Part shown: positions 1 through 9,912 of the stretch, piece after piece | Position numbering within the stretch: position 1 is the first letter of the stretch | Layout: each line of letters begins with the position of its first letter | Assembly: GCF_000745485.1 (NCBI RefSeq) | Contig: NZ_JQJK01000014.1 | Location: 186,001 to 250,000, forward strand | DNA: 64,000 nt | Reading direction: 5' to 3' | DNA from: Methanobacterium veterum | GTDB lineage: Archaea > Methanobacteriota > Methanobacteria > Methanobacteriales > Methanobacteriaceae | The notes under the pieces: model-generated | Database searches by the model: none | What the model was told of the DNA's origin: nothing | The model's input: the letters and a program-made list of their open reading frames with translations, nothing else | Made by a program: the position numbers and the translations under genes

Positions 1-40
1 TAAAATTATTGATTATTTAACTATTTTAGAGGTGAATTAC

Positions 41-1360
41 TTGACAGACTCATTGGGAGATTGGAGAAGAACTCATTATTCAAAAAGAATAAGCCCTGAA
101 CTAAGCGGAGAAGAAGTTACAGTTATGGGCTGGATTCATGAAATAAGAGACCTTGGAGGAATAATATTTGTCCTCCTAAGAGATAGAGATGGACTTATTC
201 AGATTACTGCCCCAAGTAAAAAAATTACAAAGGAACTACTTGAGGAGATAAGAAAATTAAGGAGAGAATCAGTAATAGCAGTTAAGGGAACTGTGCAGGA
301 TTCTTCAAAAGCACCAGGCGGCTTTGAAATTATCCCTGCTGAAGTTAAACTACTCAACGAATCTAAATTACCTCTTCCACTGGACACAACAGAAAAAGTA
401 CATGCAGAAATAGATACACGTCTTGATTCAAGATATGTAGATCTCAGGAGAGCATCTGTAAGTGCTATATTTAAAATAAAAAGCAGAATGCTTCATTCTG
501 TCAGGTCTTTCTTTGAAGAAGGGGAATTTATAGAAATAAACACTCCAAAACTTGGTGCATCTGCAACTGAAGGAGGAACAGAACTTTTCCCAATTACATA
601 CTTTGAAAGAGAGGCATTCCTCAGTCAAAGCCCTCAACTTTATAAACAGATGATGATGGCTTCTGGACTGGACAAAGTATACGAAATAGCACAGATATTT
701 AGGGCTGAAGAACACGATACTTTAAGGCATTTAAATGAAGCGATTTCCATAGATGCAGAAGCTTCTTTCTGCAATCATGAGGATATGATGAACGTTCTGG
801 AAGGACTTGTACGCACAGCCATTAAAAATGTAAGCGAGCAGTGCGAAGATGAACTTAAAATTTTAGGGGTAGATCTGGAGGTACCAGAAGCTCCATTTGA
901 AAGGGTCGATTATGATGATGTTGTTGACATCGTAAATTCGGAAGGCGTCAGCATGAAGTATGGTGAAGACCTATCTCGAGCAGCTGAAAAAGCTATTGGA
1001 GAAAAAATGGATGACTACTACTTCATAACTGGATGGCCAACTGATATAAAACCATTTTATGTGATGCCTGACAGCGAAAACCCAGAAAAAAGCTGTGCAT
1101 TTGACCTGATGTATAAAGACCTTGAAATATCATCTGGTGCCCAGAGGCTCCACAAGCATGATGTTTTAGTTGAAAGGATTAAAAAACAGGGTTTAAATCC
1201 AGCTTCATTTGAAAGGTACCTTGCAGCATTTGAATATGGAATGCCACCACATGCTGGTTGGGGATTAGGTGCTGAAAGGTTTACAATGTGTATCACTGGA
1301 GTTAAAAACGTAAGGGAAACTGTTTTATTCCCAAGGGATAGGCGAAGGTTAACCCCTTAA
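41..1360 (+). CDS. aspS: Aspartyl-tRNA synthetase, probably non-discriminating (Asp/Asn)
   Basis: Class II aminoacyl-tRNA synthetase of 439 aa that charges tRNA with aspartate. An N-terminal OB-fold anticodon-binding domain (about residues 20-105) is followed by the catalytic core, with the class II motif 2 region around FRAEEHDT and the motif 3 ending GLGAERF, then [10 protein letters not shown] at the C-terminus. The archaeal residues that separate strict from relaxed AspRS are Trp and Lys in the discriminating Thermococcus enzyme. Here they are His33 (in GWIHEIRD) and Pro92 (in SKAPGG), the pair I associate with non-discriminating enzymes that also make Asp-tRNA(Asn) for GatCAB amidation. 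I chose TTG at 41 because the GTG at 32 lies inside the ribosome site GAGGTGA. The function is secure; the relaxed specificity is inferred from two residues. Confidence 0.95.
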   Translation: MTDSLGDWRRTHYSKRISPELSGEEVTVMGWIHEIRDLGGIIFVLLRDRDGLIQITAPSKKITKELLEEIRKLRRESVIAVKGTVQDSSKAPGGFEIIPAEVKLLNESKLPLPLDTTEKVHAEIDTRLDSRYVDLRRASVSAIFKIKSRMLHSVRSFFEEGEFIEINTPKLGASATEGGTELFPITYFEREAFLSQSPQLYKQMMMASGLDKVYEIAQIFRAEEHDTLRHLNEAISIDAEASFCNHEDMMNVLEGLVRTAIKNVSEQCEDELKILGVDLEVPEAPFERVDYDDVVDIVNSEGVSMKYGEDLSRAAEKAIGEKMDDYYFITGWPTDIKPFYVMPDSENPEKSCAFDLMYKDLEISSGAQRLHKHDVLVERIKKQGLNPASFERYLAAFEYGMPPHAGWGLGAERFTMCITGVKNVRETVLFPRDRRRLTP

Positions 1361-1361
1361 C

Positions 1362-1383
1362 CAACTTTTTCATTCTTTTTTAT
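1362..1383 (+). terminator. T-rich transcription terminator after aspS
   Basis: Two runs of T (five, then six) follow the aspS stop codon directly. Archaeal RNA polymerase commonly stops at such U-tracts without needing a hairpin. Confidence 0.5.
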
Positions 1384-1574
1384 TCCGAATTTTTCTAATT
1401 ATTTATTGAATTTGAATACGCTTACTTTTTGTAAAATTAAATTTGTGACATATAAATCTACTAAATTACATTAATCTCTATTTTAAATTATATTCTATTT
1501 TAAAACTCACAGATATAACTAGAAAAATTTTATTTTCTAAACATTAATTACTTTTCTACATTTTTATCCATAAC

Positions 1575-1596
1575 GCCGCCGGCTGCCGCTGGCGGC
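1575..1596. other. Isolated GC-rich 9-bp hairpin with tetraloop
   Basis: GCCGCCGGC and GCTGGCGGC pair over nine positions (one G-U) around the loop TGCC. It lies in a very AT-rich, gene-free stretch, so its base composition stands out. It is followed by two near-direct repeats (CAAGCAGTA and GAAGCAGTA). Whether it is part of an untranscribed relic or a small RNA cannot be told from sequence alone. The rest of 1384-1649 shows no gene. Confidence 0.5.
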
Positions 1597-1649
1597 TCAA
1601 GCAGTAGGTTGAAGCAGTAATGAATTAAGGTGGAATAATTTAAAATTTT

Positions 1650-2005
1650 TAACTATTCAATTTTTTAGAGATATATCCTCCAATCATGCCTGGAATAAAC
1701 CTTTTCCCGTTTATAGATATGGCAACAGATATAAATTCAAAAATACCCAAATTACTGAATCTAAACTGGGTAAATGGCAATGAAAATGAGATTATTAATA
1801 TTATTAAGCTTGAAAAAATCCCGCTTACCCCTCCAATTATAATATAATCTTCTTTACTTCACTTACAGATACTGCAACCAATCGAGCTACAAAGTTGGAT
1901 AAGAGTATTCCAAATCATGAAAGGTTAACATAAGTTGAGAAAAGCGAGAAAAAAACCTCCTGTCACGCTTCCTATTATTACAGAAGATAGATCGAATTGG
2001 GCCAT
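1650..2005 (-). pseudogene. Decayed small membrane-protein gene
   Basis: Read on the minus strand, ATG at 2005 opens a hydrophobic reading frame (MAQFDLSSVIIGSVTGGFFL) that hits a stop after 26 codons. Downstream, two further segments in shifted frames read NFVARLVAVSVSEVKKIIL and then a strongly hydrophobic stretch ending RFIPGMIGGYISKKLNS before a stop at 1650. The glycine-rich membrane helices and the short overall size (about 118 codons) fit the small multi-pass proteins common in Methanobacterium (DUF5518-like is my best guess). At least one stop and one or two frameshifts make it a pseudogene. No ribosome site is visible upstream. Confidence is fair for a broken coding sequence, low for the family. 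Confidence 0.5.
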
Positions 2006-2199
2006 ATTAGTATATTATCAATAAATTGTATCTATCTAGAATAAGAGTATATTACTTAAAGAATCGGCTATTTTTGAATATAAACTTGATTTTCAATATG
2101 TCGCCATCAAAAATGTGCTGTAAAATAAACGGCTGATTCATATACTTGAACTAGTCTGAAAACTGTTTTAAGAAAATTAGTTGAGACATATAGAAATTC

Positions 2200-2240
2200 A
2201 AAATAAATAAAAAAAGTAAATTAGATTCCGAGTGGAATCT
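2200..2240 (-). terminator. Hairpin plus T-tract terminator of aglB
   Basis: AGATTCC-GAGT-GGAATCT (2223-2240) forms a perfect 7-bp hairpin overlapping the aglB stop codon. On the minus strand it is followed by a T-rich tract (2202-2216), the arrangement of an intrinsic terminator. Confidence 0.65.
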
Positions 2241-4668
2241 ATGAACTTACGTTCCAAACCTGGGTTCCGTATGGGTCCAGTGCTCCTCCTTCTGAATGTA
2301 CAAGTTTAAACTGGCTTAAACCTGCACCATTTTCAAAGAACATCTTTGTGAACATGGAATCTTCCAGTTCTTTGTTCATTACCACCATGATGTAGGTGTT
2401 ATTCTGGTTTATAAGGAGTATACTGAACTGACTGTCATTGGAAACTACCTGGTTCAGTTTTACGCTGCCGTTTTCGACCACAATTAACTTGTGAGGTTCC
2501 ATTATTTGGGTCTGATTGTTCTGCTGGTACTGGAGACCTGCAGCTATTTTGGTTCCATTTATCTGTGCAACAATAGCGGCTGTGGATGAAAGTGCAGTTC
2601 CAACAACGGTCGTACCGTTAACCTGCTGGGTAACTCCCTGTCCTGCAGCGTAGCTGTAACCCTGTCCAGTGTTGTTTTGGAAGTTCCAGTTTCCAAAGTA
2701 GGACCACACGCCTGCTTTATTGATCATATCGGTACTTAATATAAGCTCGTGTGGGGCTGGATTATCTGGGTGTGTGTACTGTAACACATTTTGTGCCTGC
2801 TCTGTAGTGAAATTGTACTGGCTTGTCAGTATGGTTTGGGCAGCGCTTTTGTCAACTGGTAAAATTTTATCCAGTATCTCTACACTTTTACTTGTATTTC
2901 CTGTATAATTTTCAACAGTCGAATAACCTTTATCACCGCTTGAAGTCAGCATCCTGAGTATTCCTACAGACAGGTTTTCATTACTTGTCGTTAACGCCTT
3001 TCCAACCCAATATGAACGCGGCGTGTTTTGAGATCCACCATCAGCTGTTACAGGTCTATTTGCAATTGCTGTAAACATGTGTCCAAAGTCCCACCATGAA
3101 GTTAAGACTGTATTATTTGATGTGTTGTTTCCAATCCATGTTAATGAATTGTACATAGAATCGTCTGTACCCGGAACTACAGAATTTGCTGTGGTGTATG
3201 CCCCATATACGGGGGAATATGCTACAGCTGCAATTACAATTATAACTGCCAGTGTGCAGTATTTAACATTCTGTATATGTTTTTTAATGTAAGGTATCAT
3301 TAAACCTACAAATAACCCTGCTCCTAATGCTATTGGGAGAGAGAATTGTTCAATGAATCTTGACCCTTGTTTTAACATAAGGCCAGTACCTACGAGCCAT
3401 ACTGCAAATAAAACTGCGTATAATAAGTAATTCTTCTTGGTTTCCAGTATCTGAGGATCTGTAATGATACTGCTTTTTTTAACTTCTTTTTGAGTAACTT
3501 CTGCTTTAGTTTTTTTGGCTTTTCTTCTAGGCTTACTTTTCCTCTTTGGTACATTCTGCACATCATTATTTTCTTTTTTAGTTCCTTCTGGTTTTAATTT
3601 CCATATTAGCAGTGGAACAACTAAAATACCAAGCACAAATGGTACAATTCCTCCAACTTCACTTACAACTGAAGATATGTCCGGTAAATGGAGTTCTCCA
3701 ACTGATACGTAGATATTTGGGTAAGAAGAACCTGTGACAGTAGCTTGTAACTGTGAAAAACTAATAGACCCAGTTAAAGAGTTTATAAATCCTGAAGGTC
3801 CCCAGTAAATGCTCATTAAAATAGAGCCTAAAACTACAAACACAACCAGTGCAAAGAGCGCACGCTGGTCCATAAGCCATTTAACTTTGTCAGGATATTC
3901 TTTAAATGGTTTAATGGTCTTCATTTTTAATAGATAGTTTGAAACTAAAATATACAAGACTGCCACACCAATTATCAGGTAAAACAGGTACCACCAGCCT
4001 TCCCATGCTATGGAATAAACAAGCAAAGAAATGGCGGATAAGACTGCATAAATTGATCTGGTCTTGATTTCTTTTGTAAGAATGCTCATGATGAAGAATC
4101 CCACGATCATAATTGGGAAGATCATGTTAAACATGTCTGTATCAAAGAATCCGGCAAATGTGTGCATGAAATATGCGGGTGCTAGACCAACTAAAATTCC
4201 CGCAGCTATTCCTCCATAATCATTGCTTAATCTTCTCACGAAGAGGTAAGCTGGAATAACTGCAAGTGAAGCTATAAATGGAGCTACCCATATACAAACT
4301 TCGTTTAGGGGTACATTTCCAAATAAATTCGCCAGTTTATAGGCAAATGCAGTGACATAAACAATTAACACGTTGGATGTCGCTGATCTGCCGTCGGGGT
4401 AGGCAGAATGCAGGTCCCAATTGGTACCATTTATTACGGTATCCCCTAAATAACCATGGTCAAGATAATCTTGGGTCATCCTGTAGTTGTAGTAGGAGTC
4501 CATTTCACTGAAGTATGGGAGCCCGTTGGAATCTTCAAATAATGAAGTATAATTTTGAGGCACTCCATTTATATTAACTGCATCAGCCCTTAGGCTAAAT
4601 GCCAGAATAAACAATAAAACTATGATTATTATAGGTTTAGCTTTAGATAATAGTATTTTTGTATTCAT
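2239..4668 (-). CDS. aglB: STT3/AglB oligosaccharyltransferase
   Basis: Membrane enzyme of 809 aa that transfers a lipid-linked glycan to Asn in N-X-S/T sequons of exported proteins. The N-terminal half carries many membrane helices with the acidic catalytic-site residues of the family (EMDSYYN near the start and AGFFDTDMFNMIFP in a loop). The C-terminal soluble domain begins near WWDFGHMF, the WWDYG signature with Phe in place of Tyr. A lysine-rich insert (RKSKPRRKAKKTK) sits in a cytoplasmic loop. An open frame continues upstream to 4854, but ATG at 4668 is preferred: it has the ribosome site GAGGATC and leads into MNTKILLSKAKP and the first membrane helix. It stands alone with its own terminator. 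Likely substrates in this window are the pilins and secreted proteins. Confidence is very high. Confidence 0.95.
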   Translation of the reverse strand: MNTKILLSKAKPIIIIVLLFILAFSLRADAVNINGVPQNYTSLFEDSNGLPYFSEMDSYYNYRMTQDYLDHGYLGDTVINGTNWDLHSAYPDGRSATSNVLIVYVTAFAYKLANLFGNVPLNEVCIWVAPFIASLAVIPAYLFVRRLSNDYGGIAAGILVGLAPAYFMHTFAGFFDTDMFNMIFPIMIVGFFIMSILTKEIKTRSIYAVLSAISLLVYSIAWEGWWYLFYLIIGVAVLYILVSNYLLKMKTIKPFKEYPDKVKWLMDQRALFALVVFVVLGSILMSIYWGPSGFINSLTGSISFSQLQATVTGSSYPNIYVSVGELHLPDISSVVSEVGGIVPFVLGILVVPLLIWKLKPEGTKKENNDVQNVPKRKSKPRRKAKKTKAEVTQKEVKKSSIITDPQILETKKNYLLYAVLFAVWLVGTGLMLKQGSRFIEQFSLPIALGAGLFVGLMIPYIKKHIQNVKYCTLAVIIVIAAVAYSPVYGAYTTANSVVPGTDDSMYNSLTWIGNNTSNNTVLTSWWDFGHMFTAIANRPVTADGGSQNTPRSYWVGKALTTSNENLSVGILRMLTSSGDKGYSTVENYTGNTSKSVEILDKILPVDKSAAQTILTSQYNFTTEQAQNVLQYTHPDNPAPHELILSTDMINKAGVWSYFGNWNFQNNTGQGYSYAAGQGVTQQVNGTTVVGTALSSTAAIVAQINGTKIAAGLQYQQNNQTQIMEPHKLIVVENGSVKLNQVVSNDSQFSILLINQNNTYIMVVMNKELEDSMFTKMFFENGAGLSQFKLVHSEGGALDPYGTQVWNVSS

Positions 4669-5258
4669 GTTGATCCTCATAAGTTTAATTAGTTCAATTG
4701 ATATTACAATACGGCTACTCGTCAAAGCATTGATATCGATGCATGATTTGTAATATACTACGTATCCATTTGGTACTGTAGTTTTAGGGGTATTGCAATA
4801 CGGTTGAGTCATATGTACATGGATATTGGTGTTACCCATGGTGCAAAACATCAATCCAATGAATTAGTGATTTATTTTCATATTATATAAGATGATGCCA
4901 AAATTTGACCATAATATGTTATGATAGTATTAAAATTTAATTGAAGATGTATTCTTCACAATATAAAAAACTAATTAAAAGAGAGATAAAGTATAAAAAA
5001 TATTTAAATAAATTCTATTTTGAATTTAAAATCAAAATCATATTAATTTTAGCATTATTATTCTAAAAAGACGATATTATTAATATTTAAGTATAAATAA
5101 TTTATTTGTAGTATATTCCCACATTTGCAGTTATAATTACACGATTTGCCATAATTTTCAAACGATATGGATACATTAACAACTCGTATTTCTAAATTTA
5201 AATTTAGGGAGTGTTTTTATCAAATTTTTCATCAAATGTTTTATGGGTGTGTTGATAT

Positions 5259-5306
5259 ATGATTGAAAAGCAGGCAAAAAAATATTGCAGATATTGTGGA
5301 AAATAA
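5259..5306 (+). pseudogene. Possible zinc-ribbon stub (15 codons)
   Basis: ATG at 5259 reads MIEKQAKKYCRYCGK and stops. This looks like the first half of a zinc-ribbon (CxxC) as found at the start of many small methanogen proteins, with the second CxxC missing. It may be a truncated relic or chance. The rest of 4669-5358 is AT-rich and holds only the presumed promoters of aglB and the downstream flavoprotein gene. Confidence 0.25.
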
Positions 5307-5358
5307 TTTTAACTTAACTCAAACTTTATTTGTTTAAAATAATAACTGGAGAAATCTT

Positions 5359-6609
5359 ATGAAACTTTATGATATAGTGGTAGTCGGTGCAGGACCTGCA
5401 GGGATGATGGCAGCGATAAGGGCTGGACAGCTTGGCAAAAATGTGATGTTAATAGAAAAGAACGATACCATAGGTGAAAAACTTAAAATTACAGGCAGCA
5501 GCAGGTGTAATATTACAAATACTGCATCTTTAGATACATTCATGGAAAAATTCGGTAAAAAAGGGGCTTTTTTTAGATCAGCATTTGCTGCTCTTTCTAA
5601 CAGGAGATTAATGTCATTTTTTGAGGCAAAGGGACTTAAATTTAAAATTGAAGAAAATGGAAGAGTTTTTCCAGTTACAGACAAATCAAGATCAGTTATA
5701 AAAGTTTTAAAAGAATACCTATCACGGAATAAAGTTAAAATAAACTACAACACCCAGCTTGTAAGAATTAAAAAGAAAAAAGATTATTTCAGTCTGGATC
5801 TAGGAAATGATAATTACATGGCCACAAAAAAGGTTATACTGGCTACTGGAGGCATGTCATATCCGGCAACAGGTTCTACCGGAGATGGATTTAAGGTCGC
5901 CCAGAAAGTTGGCCATAAAGTTACACCGCTCAGGCCCGGAATTGTACCTTTAAAAGTCGCTGAAACTCATGTTAAAGAACTGCAGGGGATATCCATTGAA
6001 AATGCACGGCTTACTTTTAAGTATGGGAAGAGGAAACTGGTTTCAGGCACTGGAAACATGATTTTTACACATTTTGGAATATCAGGACCTTTAGTTTTAG
6101 ATTTAAGCAGTCAAATAGTTCGAATTCTTGAAAAAAATGAAACAGTGAACCTTTTCATTGATCTTAAGCCTGAAATGACAGATCAGGAACTGCAGAAAAA
6201 AATAATGGATGAATTTGAAAACAGGAGCAAAACTGAGTTTAAAAACCTCATGAAACTTTTCATGCCTAACCGGATGATTCCAATAGTTGCAGAGCTGTTA
6301 GATATAGACCCAAAGAAAAAAGTGAACCAGATTAAAAAAGGGGAACGAAATGGGGTTGTAAACTTGCTCAAGGCATTTCCTTTAACAGTAACAGGATCGC
6401 TCCCCATTGAAAAGGCCATGGTTACCTGCGGGGGAGTATCAAGAAAAGAAATCAATCCCCAGACAATGGAATCAAAGGTAATGGAAGGTGTCTATTTTGC
6501 AGGAGAAATTATAGACTTCTGCGCCCCAAGTGGAGGATATAACCTACAGGAAGCCTTTTCAACAGGTTACCTCGCTGGTGAGATGGCTGCAAACAGTTTA
6601 GATAATTAA
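5359..6609 (+). CDS. HI0933-like NAD(P)/FAD-dependent oxidoreductase
   Basis: Flavoprotein of 416 aa in the HI0933/BaiN family, cytoplasmic. The N-terminal Rossmann motif VVGAGPAGMMAA binds FAD. The family motif KITGSSRCNITN follows at about residue 45, the second nucleotide-binding stretch LATGGMSYPATGSTGDG lies near 165, and the C-terminus has the GGYNLQEAFSTGYLAG segment that closes the FAD site. Length is normal for the family. The physiological substrate of these proteins is unsettled; some members reduce bile-acid intermediates, which is unlikely here. ATG at 5359 has a GGAGA ribosome site. The gene stands alone and converges on the PRC-barrel gene. Family assignment is confident, reaction unknown. 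Confidence 0.85.
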   Translation: MKLYDIVVVGAGPAGMMAAIRAGQLGKNVMLIEKNDTIGEKLKITGSSRCNITNTASLDTFMEKFGKKGAFFRSAFAALSNRRLMSFFEAKGLKFKIEENGRVFPVTDKSRSVIKVLKEYLSRNKVKINYNTQLVRIKKKKDYFSLDLGNDNYMATKKVILATGGMSYPATGSTGDGFKVAQKVGHKVTPLRPGIVPLKVAETHVKELQGISIENARLTFKYGKRKLVSGTGNMIFTHFGISGPLVLDLSSQIVRILEKNETVNLFIDLKPEMTDQELQKKIMDEFENRSKTEFKNLMKLFMPNRMIPIVAELLDIDPKKKVNQIKKGERNGVVNLLKAFPLTVTGSLPIEKAMVTCGGVSRKEINPQTMESKVMEGVYFAGEIIDFCAPSGGYNLQEAFSTGYLAGEMAANSLDN

Positions 6610-6634
6610 AAATAAAATAAAGTTAGTACAGTTT

Positions 6635-6850
6635 TTACTGTCCTGTCTTTTCAATTTTTAAAGTGACGTAGTCGCCTATTTTTCCAACATCTTCAATTGG
6701 AACCCTTAAATCTGATCCTAAAATTCCTGAAGATATGTATATTGCTTCTATAGCCCATTTTTCAGTATCTAAATCTAAATCAGAAACTTTTCCAACTTCA
6801 AATGCATTTTTATCAATGACTTTTTTTCCTAAAACGTCTGTAGTTTTCAT
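6635..6850 (-). CDS. PRC-barrel domain protein
   Basis: Small protein of 71 aa consisting almost wholly of one PRC-barrel: an N-terminal GKKVIDKNAFEVGKVSDLDLD strand pair, then WAIEAIYISSG and a closing VTLKIEK strand. PRC-barrels are protein- or RNA-associated beta barrels also found in photosynthetic reaction centre H and RimM. Single-domain versions are abundant in methanogens and of unknown role. It converges on the flavoprotein gene with 25 bp between stops, including the short inverted repeat ACAGTtttt-ACTGT, which could end both transcripts. Confidence 0.8.
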   Translation of the reverse strand: MKTTDVLGKKVIDKNAFEVGKVSDLDLDTEKWAIEAIYISSGILGSDLRVPIEDVGKIGDYVTLKIEKTGQ

Positions 6851-7095
6851 ATAAATTTTTCTCCATTTTTATATGTATTTAGATAAAACAGCCTTTTTAC
6901 CTTTATAATATGGCCTTTAAAATATTTAAACATTCACCTGCTTGTTTTAAATTCTAAATATAATTTTTATTTGCTATTTTTGTATAATATATCACAATCA
7001 ACCAAAAGATTAAACTTTTTTTGACTTTAATTAAATATATCTAAGATAAAACCTAATAACTTAGTTTAAAGCAATTTATTAATAGTTTGCAGGTT

Positions 7096-7273
7096 AATTA
7101 TACATATATAAAGCATACATGGATAATTTGAAGATATTAATTAACAGTAAAGAGTAATCCCTGAATTTTATGGAATTGATCGATAGTTTATAATGAATTA
7201 TACATAGATAAAGCATAACATGGATGGTTTAAAGATATTAATAAACAGTAAAGAGTAATCAGTGAATTTTATG
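7096..7273 (+). repeat. Tandem duplication of a promoter and gene start, period 100 bp
   Basis: Bases 7096-7172 and 7196-7273 are two diverged copies of one segment (AATTATACATA, AAGCATA, AAGATATTAA, AACAGTAAAGAGTAATC, TGAATTTTATG in the same order). Copy one keeps a clear TATA box (ATATATAAA) and a vestigial start that reaches a stop after seven codons. Copy two has a weaker box (ATAGATAAA) and runs into the live start codon of the methyltransferase-like gene. The remaining part of 6851-7262 is AT-rich with no gene. Confidence 0.8.
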
Positions 7274-7801
7274 ATAAAAGTAGTGTATGATATTAAAGTT
7301 TATAGGGAAGCTTTGAAAGATATTATAAAAGCAGACGATGTTGTAGTGGAACTTGGGTGTCATGTTGGAAATTCCACCAAAATTCTCTCTGAACTTGCAC
7401 CAGAAGGCAAAATTTTTGCCCTGGATAATAGTCCTGAATCGGTAGAAAGCATGGAAAAGTTATGCCAGGAATACAGTAACGTGGAATTTAAAAAAGCTGA
7501 TGTAAGGCTTCATGAAACACTGGAATATGTTTTAAAAAAGATCAAAACATGTGATGTATTATCTGTAGACCTTGGAGGGGGATATCACCCAGATACAACT
7601 TTCAAGGTATTTTTCATATGGGCATCAAGTTTAAAACCTCGAGATACCATAATAAGAAATAGAGGTCTTCTTGACTTCATACATTCATCAAAAACAGAAG
7701 AAATGATAAAATCTGAACATGGTTGGTTGGAATCATCTGGTAAAGATGGTGTCCCGCCAAGGCTGAAAGAATTTACACTCTGGTCATCTAAAATTAAGTA
7801 G
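7271..7801 (+). CDS. SAM-dependent methyltransferase-like protein
   Basis: Protein of 176 aa with a class I methyltransferase fold. [16 protein letters not shown] is the SAM-binding motif I, ALDNSPES holds the acidic residue after strand two, and FKKADVRLH is motif II. The later [15 protein letters not shown] takes the place of motif IV and could carry catalytic acidic residues. The substrate is unknown. It lies 11 bp before the ADH synthase gene and is probably cotranscribed with the archaeal shikimate genes, so a role near that pathway is possible but unproven. ATG at 7271 is chosen over the GTG at 7262, because that GTG lies in the GTGA that acts as ribosome site. The promoter region is duplicated. 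Confidence 0.75.
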   Translation: MIKVVYDIKVYREALKDIIKADDVVVELGCHVGNSTKILSELAPEGKIFALDNSPESVESMEKLCQEYSNVEFKKADVRLHETLEYVLKKIKTCDVLSVDLGGGYHPDTTFKVFFIWASSLKPRDTIIRNRGLLDFIHSSKTEEMIKSEHGWLESSGKDGVPPRLKEFTLWSSKIK

Positions 7802-7812
7802 GAGGACATCTA

Positions 7813-8610
7813 ATGATTGGTAAAAAGATTAGAATTGAAAGAATAATAAACAGAAAGACAGGAAGAACTGTAATAGTGCCCATGGATCATGGTGTTTCCA
7901 TAGGGCCGGTAGCTGGTATTGGCAATATGTGCGAAACCATTGATGAGGTTGCAAGCGGAGGAGCAAATGCTGTTTTAATGCATAAAGGAATGGTTGGAAC
8001 TGGTCACAGAGGATACGGACGCGATATTGGTCTTATAATTCATTTATCAGCCAGTACTTCATTAAGCCCTGACCCAGATCACAAAGTACTGGTCACAACA
8101 GTTGAAAAAGCCTTAAAAATAGGTGCTGATGCTGTATCTGTCCATGTAAATGTGGGGTCTGATATGGAACCAGAAATGCTCGAGACACTTGGAATAACCT
8201 CTGAAATTTGTGATGAATGGGGAATGCCTCTTATTGCCATGATGTACCCAAGGGGTGAAAAGATCGACAGCGAACACGATGTTGATGTTGTGAAACTTGC
8301 AGCAAGAGCTGGAGCAGAACTTGGAGCAGATATAATAAAAACAAATTATACTGGAAACCCAGATACCTTCAGGGAAGTTGTCGGCGGATGTCCTGTCCCT
8401 GTGGTAATAGCTGGAGGACCTAAAGTTGAAACAAACGAACAGCTCCTTCAAATGGTGAAAGATTCTGTAAATGTAGGGGGAGCAGGTGTTGCAATTGGAA
8501 GAAATGTGTTCCAGGCAGAATCACCTAGAAAAACTACAAGGGCTATTGCAGAAATTGTTCACAATAATATGGATGTAGAAGAAGCCCTGAAAATAATTGA
8601 AGGGAAATAA
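7813..8610 (+). CDS. 2-amino-3,7-dideoxy-D-threo-hept-6-ulosonate (ADH) synthase
   Basis: Class I aldolase-type enzyme of 265 aa that makes ADH from aspartate semialdehyde and a 6-deoxy-ketohexose-1-phosphate, the archaeal entry to the shikimate pathway (family of MJ0400). The TIM-barrel protein keeps PMDHGVSIG near the N-terminus, the Schiff-base lysine in [11 protein letters not shown] (about residue 176) and the phosphate-binding [13 protein letters not shown] near the end. The next gene is DHQ synthase II, the following step, 40 bp downstream. An AGGAGG ribosome site precedes ATG at 7813. The close relative is archaeal fructose-bisphosphate aldolase; the coupling to DHQ synthase II favours ADH synthase. 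Confidence 0.93.
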   Translation: MIGKKIRIERIINRKTGRTVIVPMDHGVSIGPVAGIGNMCETIDEVASGGANAVLMHKGMVGTGHRGYGRDIGLIIHLSASTSLSPDPDHKVLVTTVEKALKIGADAVSVHVNVGSDMEPEMLETLGITSEICDEWGMPLIAMMYPRGEKIDSEHDVDVVKLAARAGAELGADIIKTNYTGNPDTFREVVGGCPVPVVIAGGPKVETNEQLLQMVKDSVNVGGAGVAIGRNVFQAESPRKTTRAIAEIVHNNMDVEEALKIIEGK

Positions 8611-8650
8611 TTAATATAAATTAAATTTTAAGATTACGGATGGTTTATTT

Positions 8651-9775
8651 ATGAAATTTGCATGGATCATGGCAGAATACCCCAGCTGGGACGAAAAGAA
8701 AGGTATCATTACCACAGCACTGGAGTCCGGGATAAACCACGTTGTTGACTTCGATGACGTTGAAAGCATAAAGAAATTGGGAAACATCAAGATAGTCTCA
8801 GATAAGGAAGAAGCAGATATAGTCCTGGTAGGTAGAAAAGGTGAAGGGGACGGCACACTCCCACTTCCAGATAGTTTATCTGAGTCCAAAGATTTGGCAG
8901 CTATAGGTGAATTGAAAAGTAAAGGAAAAACAGTTGCAGCATATATCGAAATTACAAGTAAAAGACTTGAAGAACTCGCATCTGAAGCTGGAAGATCTGC
9001 AGATTATGTGATCCTTGTAGGAAAAGACTGGAAAATTATTCCTTTAGAAAACATTATAGCAGACTTGCAAAAAGAAAATGTTAAAATAATTGCAGCGGTT
9101 CCAGATTACGAGGAAGCAAGACTTGCTCTTGAGACATTAGAGCACGGTACAGATGGAGTACTATTATATACCTCAGATATACCTCAAATTAAAAAAGTTG
9201 CATCGTTAATTGAAAAAATTGAATCAGAACATTACAACCTTGTACCTGCTACAGTGACCCTTGTAAAACCTGTAGGTTCTGGAGATAGGGTCTGTGTTGA
9301 TACCAGTTCTATGATGTCAGTTGGAGAAGGAATGCTCATTGGATCTTATTCCAGGGGACTGTTCCTTGTGCACAGTGAATCAATGGAAAGTGAATATGTA
9401 GCTTCACGTCCCTTTAGAGTAAATGCAGGTCCAGTACATGCATACGTGATGACTCCAAATAATAGAACCAGATACCTTTCAGAAATTGAAACTGGGGATG
9501 AAGTTTTAACTGTAGATAAAGAAGGTAACACCAAAACTGCTATTGTAGGCAGGGTTAAAATTGAAAAACGTCCTTTAATGCTTATTGAAGCAGAATATGA
9601 AGATGTTAAAATAAGGACACTGCTTCAAAATGCTGAAACTATACGGCTTGTAGATGAAGAAGGGGAACCAGTATCGGTTGCAGATATTAAAGCAGGCGAT
9701 AAAGTTATGGTTTATCTGGATAAAGGTGCAAGACACTTTGGAATGTCCATTGAAGAGACCATAATTGAAAAATAG
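8651..9775 (+). CDS. 3-dehydroquinate synthase II (archaeal type)
   Basis: NAD-dependent enzyme of 374 aa (family of MJ1249) that oxidatively deaminates and cyclises ADH to 3-dehydroquinate, replacing bacterial AroB. Characteristic segments are [17 protein letters not shown] at the start, [28 protein letters not shown] in the centre and [14 protein letters not shown]. Length is as expected for the family. It forms a pathway pair with the ADH synthase gene just upstream, and aroA for a later step lies at 53.9 kb on the other strand. Transcription probably ends at the long hairpin directly downstream. Confidence 0.95.
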   Translation: MKFAWIMAEYPSWDEKKGIITTALESGINHVVDFDDVESIKKLGNIKIVSDKEEADIVLVGRKGEGDGTLPLPDSLSESKDLAAIGELKSKGKTVAAYIEITSKRLEELASEAGRSADYVILVGKDWKIIPLENIIADLQKENVKIIAAVPDYEEARLALETLEHGTDGVLLYTSDIPQIKKVASLIEKIESEHYNLVPATVTLVKPVGSGDRVCVDTSSMMSVGEGMLIGSYSRGLFLVHSESMESEYVASRPFRVNAGPVHAYVMTPNNRTRYLSEIETGDEVLTVDKEGNTKTAIVGRVKIEKRPLMLIEAEYEDVKIRTLLQNAETIRLVDEEGEPVSVADIKAGDKVMVYLDKGARHFGMSIEETIIEK

Positions 9776-9780
9776 ACAGC

Positions 9781-9853
9781 GCTTAGGTGATATGGGATAA
9801 ACTGAAGATTATCCCTTTCTAAGCTTAAATAGACATCGAATTCCTTTTTTTTA
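9781..9853 (+). terminator. Two-tier hairpin and T-run terminator
   Basis: An outer stem GCTTAG/CTAAGC (9781-9786, 9819-9824) encloses an inner stem GGGATAA/TTATCCC (9794-9800, 9809-9815). A run of T follows at about 9845-9853. It lies directly after DHQ synthase II. Confidence 0.65.
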
Positions 9854-9912
9854 AATCCATTAAATTTTTGCATAGTTAAATGAAAAAAATTTATGATTAT
9901 GGGAGGAATAAA

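Noticed and set aside
2239..4854. aglB start at 4854 (62 extra residues)
   Set aside because: The extension lacks a ribosome site and has no signal or membrane character; ATG 4668 has GAGGATC and starts the first helix.
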